64,000 nt of DNA from Alphaproteobacteria bacterium (GTDB taxonomy: Bacteria; Pseudomonadota; Alphaproteobacteria; Rhodobacterales; Rhodobacteraceae): contig JAUIAU010000015.1 in assembly GCA_030425185.1 (NCBI GenBank), positions 1 to 64,000 of the forward strand. The letters run 5' to 3'. Each line of letters begins with the position of its first letter. Position 1 is the first letter of the stretch. Positions 62,748 to 64,000 of the stretch are shown here, piece after piece. Under the pieces are notes generated by a model. It was given only the letters and a program-made list of their open reading frames with translations. It did no database searches and was not told where the DNA came from. Made by a program: the position numbers and the translations under genes.

Positions 62748-63332
62748 TCAGGTCGGCTGACGGGTGACGTTCTTGCGGTAGTACTCGAGGATTTCCGCCC
62801 GGCGCTCGGCCTCGGACTTGCCGGCGGTCATGCCCCGCGGCAGGCGGACCTGCGGCTTGTTTTTCCGCGCCTTCGCAGGGGTATAGGCCGCGCCGTCATA
62901 AAGCTCGGCGGCGGGGTGGCGGGTGCCGCGACCCAGCGGATCCGGGCCGAAGCTGTTGCGGGCGGCGGAGCCGGGCAGGACCATGAAGATCAGCAGGATG
63001 ATCGGACCCAGCAGCGGCACGAGCACGATCCAGAACCACCAGCCGGAGCGGTCGATGTCGTGCAGGCGGCGGACCGTCACCGAAAGACCGGGAATGTAGA
63101 GCAACGCCCAGAAGACGAGGTAGACGATGTTGGCCTCGGCCGTCTGGAGATAGGCTAGTTTCGAGGTATCCGGCTGACCGCCGGGCATCAGCCAGAGCAT
63201 CATGCCGACCACGCTGGCGGTGGCCATCAGCAGCTGGAACACGATGAACCACCAGTATTCCGAGCGCGGGGCCCTGCCGGAAAAGGTCAGAAACTTGAGA
63301 TAGCAGCTCGCAACAGCAGCCGTGAAGCCCAT
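62748..63332 (-). CDS. DUF805 domain membrane protein
   Basis: Predicted 194 residues from ATG at 63332. Same architecture as the next gene (SCYLKFLTFSGRAPRSEYWW; VRRLHDIDRSGWWFWIVLVP) but with a longer basic C-terminal tail (KARKNKPQVRLPRG) containing a possible nucleic-acid or acidic-lipid binding patch. The two are likely ancient duplicates. It lies 10 bp after plsY. Confidence 0.88.
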   Translation of the reverse strand: MGFTAAVASCYLKFLTFSGRAPRSEYWWFIVFQLLMATASVVGMMLWLMPGGQPDTSKLAYLQTAEANIVYLVFWALLYIPGLSVTVRRLHDIDRSGWWFWIVLVPLLGPIILLIFMVLPGSAARNSFGPDPLGRGTRHPAAELYDGAAYTPAKARKNKPQVRLPRGMTAGKSEAERRAEILEYYRKNVTRQPT

Positions 63333-63342
63333 GATCCGCCTC

Positions 63343-63951
63343 TCAATTCTTGGCACCAATCTTCGGTTCGGTGCCATTGAGCAGGCGGATTATGTTCTCC
63401 TTGTGGCGGAAAAAGACCAGAATCCCGAGCAAAAGCGAGAGGATGACGAGGTCCGGGTGCCCGAAGCCCCAGGCGAAGCCGGGGGTCAGCACGGCGGCCA
63501 CAAGGGCCGACAGCGACGAGATCCGGAAGAGCCTCGCGATGGCCAGCCAGACCGCGCAGGCCGCCAGACCCAGCGGCCACCAGAGCGCGAGCAGCGTGCC
63601 GAGGAAGGTCGCCACGCCCTTGCCGCCGCGGAAGCCCAGGTAGACCGGGAAGCAGTGGCCCAGAAACGCTGCGAATCCAGCCAGTTGCGCCGCATCCTCG
63701 GCCAGCAGGGCGCGCGCGATCAGCACCGCGATCCCGGCCTTTCCGGCGTCGAGGACCAGCGTCAGCGCGGCGGCGGTCTTGTTCCCGGTGCGCAGGACGT
63801 TGGTCGCCCCGATGTTGCCGGAGCCGATCTTGCGCAGGTCCCCGAGGCGGAAAAGCCGGGCGATGACGATGCCGAAGGGCACCGCGCCCAGCAGGTAGGC
63901 GGCCAGCGCGGTCAGCGCGAGGAGGGCGGGATCGGTGGTGATTTCGGGCAT
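63343..63951 (-). CDS. plsY: Glycerol-3-phosphate acyltransferase PlsY
   Basis: Predicted 202 residues, five membrane helices. Three conserved motifs: IGSGNIGATNVLRT (phosphate binding), FLGHCFPVYLGFRGGKGVATF (with the catalytic His/Arg region) and the HKENIIRLLNGTE C-terminus. It transfers acyl from acyl-phosphate to sn-glycerol-3-phosphate, the first step of phospholipid synthesis. The start is ATG at 63951; its leader contains the 11-bp repeat. Confidence 0.95.
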   Translation of the reverse strand: MPEITTDPALLALTALAAYLLGAVPFGIVIARLFRLGDLRKIGSGNIGATNVLRTGNKTAAALTLVLDAGKAGIAVLIARALLAEDAAQLAGFAAFLGHCFPVYLGFRGGKGVATFLGTLLALWWPLGLAACAVWLAIARLFRISSLSALVAAVLTPGFAWGFGHPDLVILSLLLGILVFFRHKENIIRLLNGTEPKIGAKN

Positions 63952-63988
63952 CGGTCTCTCGTCGGTATCACGTCGGTATCGTGTCGGT
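63950..63988. repeat. 11-bp phased repeat (GTCGGT core) upstream of plsY
   Basis: GTCGGT occurs at 63961, 63972 and 63983, with ATCGGT at 63950, again at exact 11-bp spacing; the full unit reads GTCGGTATCAC. On the minus strand it is the same ACCGAC/ATACCGACGTG unit found at 34837-34887. It may extend beyond the window. Confidence 0.85.
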
Positions 63989-64000
63989 GCGCGCGGCCCC

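Overview
This window is about 64 kb of high-GC chromosomal DNA from an alphaproteobacterium, most probably a member of the Rhodobacteraceae (Roseobacter/Rhodobacter group). That placement is inferred from protein style and gene order: accD followed by folC, mlaA followed by a Tat-type mlaC, moaE/moaD/pgsA, ubiA divergent from rsmE, glpR/glpD/glpK, and glnK-amtB. I see no rRNA, tRNA, CRISPR array, integrase, transposase or phage gene. Gene density is very high, many genes overlap by 4 bp (ATGA or GTGA), and no gap exceeds 300 bp. The largest gaps are 53395-53678, 40255-40512, 36210-36453 and 9013-9247.

Layout. 1-3.1 kb (minus strand): folC start, accD, a CPBP protease, and an lrgA/lrgB pair. 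3.2-10.2 kb (plus): ilvD, a lipoprotein, two proteins of unknown function, a FadH-like dienoyl-CoA reductase and a LysR regulator. 10.2-13.2 kb (minus): a coupled string of OmpA-like protein, AhpD-like protein, acetyltransferase and CinA-type protein. 13.2-17.4 kb: sfsA and map (plus), then a ferredoxin-reductase-like flavoprotein, rsmD and a tiny coupled gene (minus), then a peroxiredoxin. 17.4-23.3 kb (minus): pterin dehydratase, COG3146 protein, phosphodiesterase and RidA, then the ABC and HlyD parts of a type I secretion system. 23.4-26.2 kb (plus): mlaA, mlaC, a TauE exporter and an SRPBCC protein. 26.2-30.0 kb (minus): aminotransferase, sulfurtransferase, smpB, dapA. 30.2-34.8 kb: lytic transglycosylase, EamA transporter, and the two halves of an MnmC-like pair split and divergent. 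34.9-36.2 kb: moaE, moaD, pgsA. 36.4-38.3 kb: a polysaccharide lyase fused to RTX calcium-binding repeats, a likely substrate of a type I exporter.

38.4-43.2 kb (minus): uvrC, an SDR, a Ca/Na antiporter, a 58-residue zinc-ribbon protein and a signal-peptide-peptidase-like protease. 43.3-47.2 kb: the glycerol module (glpK, glpD, and divergent glpR with visible palindromic operators). 47.2-51.6 kb: malonyl-CoA synthetase, an NsrR-like Rrf2 regulator preceded by an FNR-type box, an orphan ThDP enzyme and an FMN reductase. 51.7-53.4 kb: glnK-amtB nitrogen module with a strong terminator. 53.7-58.5 kb: envelope genes (PBP1A, a coiled-coil membrane protein, a large OmpA-like protein). 58.5-62.2 kb: ubiA, rsmE, a coupled membrane protein and glutamate-cysteine ligase. 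62.2-64.0 kb: two DUF805 proteins and plsY.

Most of the window is core metabolism and envelope biology. I did not find a clear undescribed defence or mobile system. The most unusual items are an 11-bp phased repeat present in two distant intergenic sites, the lyase-RTX fusion, the in-frame moaD/moaE arrangement separated by one TAG, the split MnmC-like pair, the FNR-type box in front of the Rrf2 gene, and two very small translationally coupled genes.
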